Source: Actinomycetota bacterium (lineage in GTDB: Bacteria > Actinomycetota > Actinomycetes > S36-B12 > UBA5976). From it: a stretch of 7,252 bases of DNA. Location of the stretch: the NCBI GenBank assembly GCA_947476765.1, contig CANJRK010000041.1:1-7252 (forward strand), in the 5' to 3' direction. How positions within the stretch are numbered: position 1 is the first letter of the stretch; each line of letters starts with the position of its first letter. Shown here one piece after another: positions 5,929 through 7,252 of this stretch. The notes under the pieces were generated by a model. It was not told where the DNA came from. It saw only the letters and a list, made by a program, of their open reading frames with translations, and ran no database searches. A program made the position numbers and the translations under genes.

Positions 5929-7252
5929 ATGACAGTCCAGTCTGTATTTCCGGCACTGGAACAGTTATTGCCTCGGGTGCAAAAACCTGTTCAATACGTT
6001 GGTGGCGAATTAAATGCCGTCATCAAGCAATGGGATGACACCGTAGTGCGTTGGTGCTTGATGTATCCCGATGCTTACGAGGTTGGTATCCCAAATCAAG
6101 GCGTTCAGATTCTTTATGAAGTTTTGAATGAGCGCCAAGACACACTTTGCGAACGTACCTATGCAGTTTGGCCAGACCTAGAAAAATTGATGCGCGAAAA
6201 TAGCGTGCCACAGTTCACTGTCGATGCCCATCGTCCAGTTGGCGCATTTGATGCCCTTGGAGTTTCGTTTTCAACTGAGCTCGGTTACACCAATATGCTT
6301 ACTGCCATTGATCTAGCTGGCGTTCCACTTCATGCCGTAGATCGTGATGACACACACCCATTAGTGATTGCCGGCGGTCACGCCGCGTTTAACCCAGAAG
6401 CCATTGCCATGTTCATCGACGGCGCTGTACTTGGCGATGGGGAACAAGCAGTTCTAGCAATCACCGACATCATTGCTGACTTTAAGAATTCAGGCAGCCC
6501 TGGCGGCCGCGAAGAGTTATTGATGCGCCTAGCAAAATCTGGCGTGATGTATGTTCCTGCGTTTTATGACGTCGAATACTTAGAAGATGGTCGCATTCGC
6601 CGGGTAGCGCCAAATCGCCCAGGAGTGCCGTGGCGCGTAGCAAAGCACACCGTGATGGATCTAGATGAATGGCCTTATCCAAAGGCGCCACTTGTGCCAA
6701 TCGCCGAAAGCGTTCACGAACGTATGAGCGTTGAAATTTTCCGTGGTTGCACCCGCGGATGTCGATTCTGCCAAGCCGGAATGATTACTCGTCCAGTTCG
6801 AGAACGATCCATGACGACTATTGCGGACATGGTGGCAAATGGCTTAGCCAAGACTGGCTATGAGGAAATTGGCTTACTGTCGCTATCAAGTGCAGACCAT
6901 AGTGAGATTGCCGAGATCGCAAAAGGGTTAGCTGATCGCTATGAAAACACCCAGACTTCACTGTCGCTTCCGAGCACTCGAGTAGATGCCTTCAATATCG
7001 ATTTGGCGAATGAACTTTCGCGCAATGGTCGACGCAGTGGTTTAACTTTCGCTCCCGAAGGTGGCAGTGAGCGCATTCGTAAAGTCATCAACAAAATGGT
7101 TACCGAAGAAGACTTGATTCGCACGGTTACAGCGGCTTACGCATCAGGCTGGCGGCAAGTGAAGTTGTACTTTATGTGTGGCCTACCAACTGAAGAAGAC
7201 GAAGACGTATTGCAGATTGCTCGACTGGCCCACGAAGTTATCAAGGCTGGCC
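5929..7252 (+). CDS. B12-binding-type radical SAM protein, TIGR03960 family (3' partial)
   Basis: The frame is open from the ATG at 5929 to the window end, 441 codons without a stop; relatives are roughly 600 residues or more, so about a third is missing. The N-terminal part (about 20-180) resembles the cobalamin-binding-like domain of this family: YPDAYEVGIPNQGVQILYE at 46-64, a SFSTELGYTNML block (113-124) and AGGHAAFNPEA (148-158). The radical SAM domain follows, with the iron-sulfur motif CTRGCRFC giving cysteines 274, 278 and 281 (codons 6748-6771), then LPSTRVDAF (347-355), FAPEGGSERIR (374-384) and the MCGLPTEED block (416-424). It should bind a 4Fe-4S cluster and S-adenosylmethionine. 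The canonical cobalamin motif DxHxxG is not seen. The substrate is unknown. In actinobacteria a TIGR03936-type partner gene and an RNase E/G gene often follow, which I expect beyond the edge. The family name is recalled from motifs and gene order, not searched. Confidence 0.93.
   Translation, partial: MTVQSVFPALEQLLPRVQKPVQYVGGELNAVIKQWDDTVVRWCLMYPDAYEVGIPNQGVQILYEVLNERQDTLCERTYAVWPDLEKLMRENSVPQFTVDAHRPVGAFDALGVSFSTELGYTNMLTAIDLAGVPLHAVDRDDTHPLVIAGGHAAFNPEAIAMFIDGAVLGDGEQAVLAITDIIADFKNSGSPGGREELLMRLAKSGVMYVPAFYDVEYLEDGRIRRVAPNRPGVPWRVAKHTVMDLDEWPYPKAPLVPIAESVHERMSVEIFRGCTRGCRFCQAGMITRPVRERSMTTIADMVANGLAKTGYEEIGLLSLSSADHSEIAEIAKGLADRYENTQTSLSLPSTRVDAFNIDLANELSRNGRRSGLTFAPEGGSERIRKVINKMVTEEDLIRTVTAAYASGWRQVKLYFMCGLPTEEDEDVLQIARLAHEVIKAG

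Overview
The window comes from a chromosomal housekeeping region of an actinobacterium (Actinomycetota). Three things point there: the gene order clpX / valS / folC / DUF4233 membrane protein / ndk / B12-binding radical SAM gene, the Mycobacterium-like ClpX sequence, and promoter boxes of the TANNNT type placed 6-8 nt before start codons, as in leaderless actinobacterial genes. The DNA is much less GC-rich than Streptomyces or Mycobacterium, near 50% by eye, with many A/T-ending codons. A small-genome, low-GC freshwater-type lineage would fit, but that placement is inference.

Layout. At 1-1218 (+) is the ATPase ClpX, cut by the left edge and missing about 23 N-terminal residues. At 1221-3773 (-) is valyl-tRNA synthetase, convergent with clpX and separated from it by only 2 bp. 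A strong hairpin that pairs fully only in the clpX-strand RNA lies inside the 3' end of valS and is the likely clpX terminator. At 3774-3815 is a 42-bp divergent promoter region, with back-to-back -10 boxes for valS (-) and folC (+), both apparently leaderless. At 3816-5165 (+) is folC, then a four-helix DUF4233 membrane protein (5165-5500, 1-nt overlap), then ndk (5511-5918), then a B12-binding-type radical SAM protein (5929 onwards) that runs off the right edge. There is no gene-free stretch longer than 42 bp.

Functionally these are core genes: protein quality control (ClpXP), tRNAVal charging, folate polyglutamylation, nucleoside triphosphate balancing, and a conserved radical SAM enzyme of unknown function. 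Short spacings suggest that folC, DUF4233, ndk and the radical SAM gene form one operon, with a possible internal leaderless promoter in front of ndk.

I found no mobile element, CRISPR array, RNA gene or evident new defence or biosynthetic system. The points worth a second look are the archaeal-like (type 2) ValRS in inverted orientation at the locus, the terminator embedded in valS, the compact overlapping leaderless promoters with their repeats, and the non-canonical cobalamin site of the radical SAM protein.
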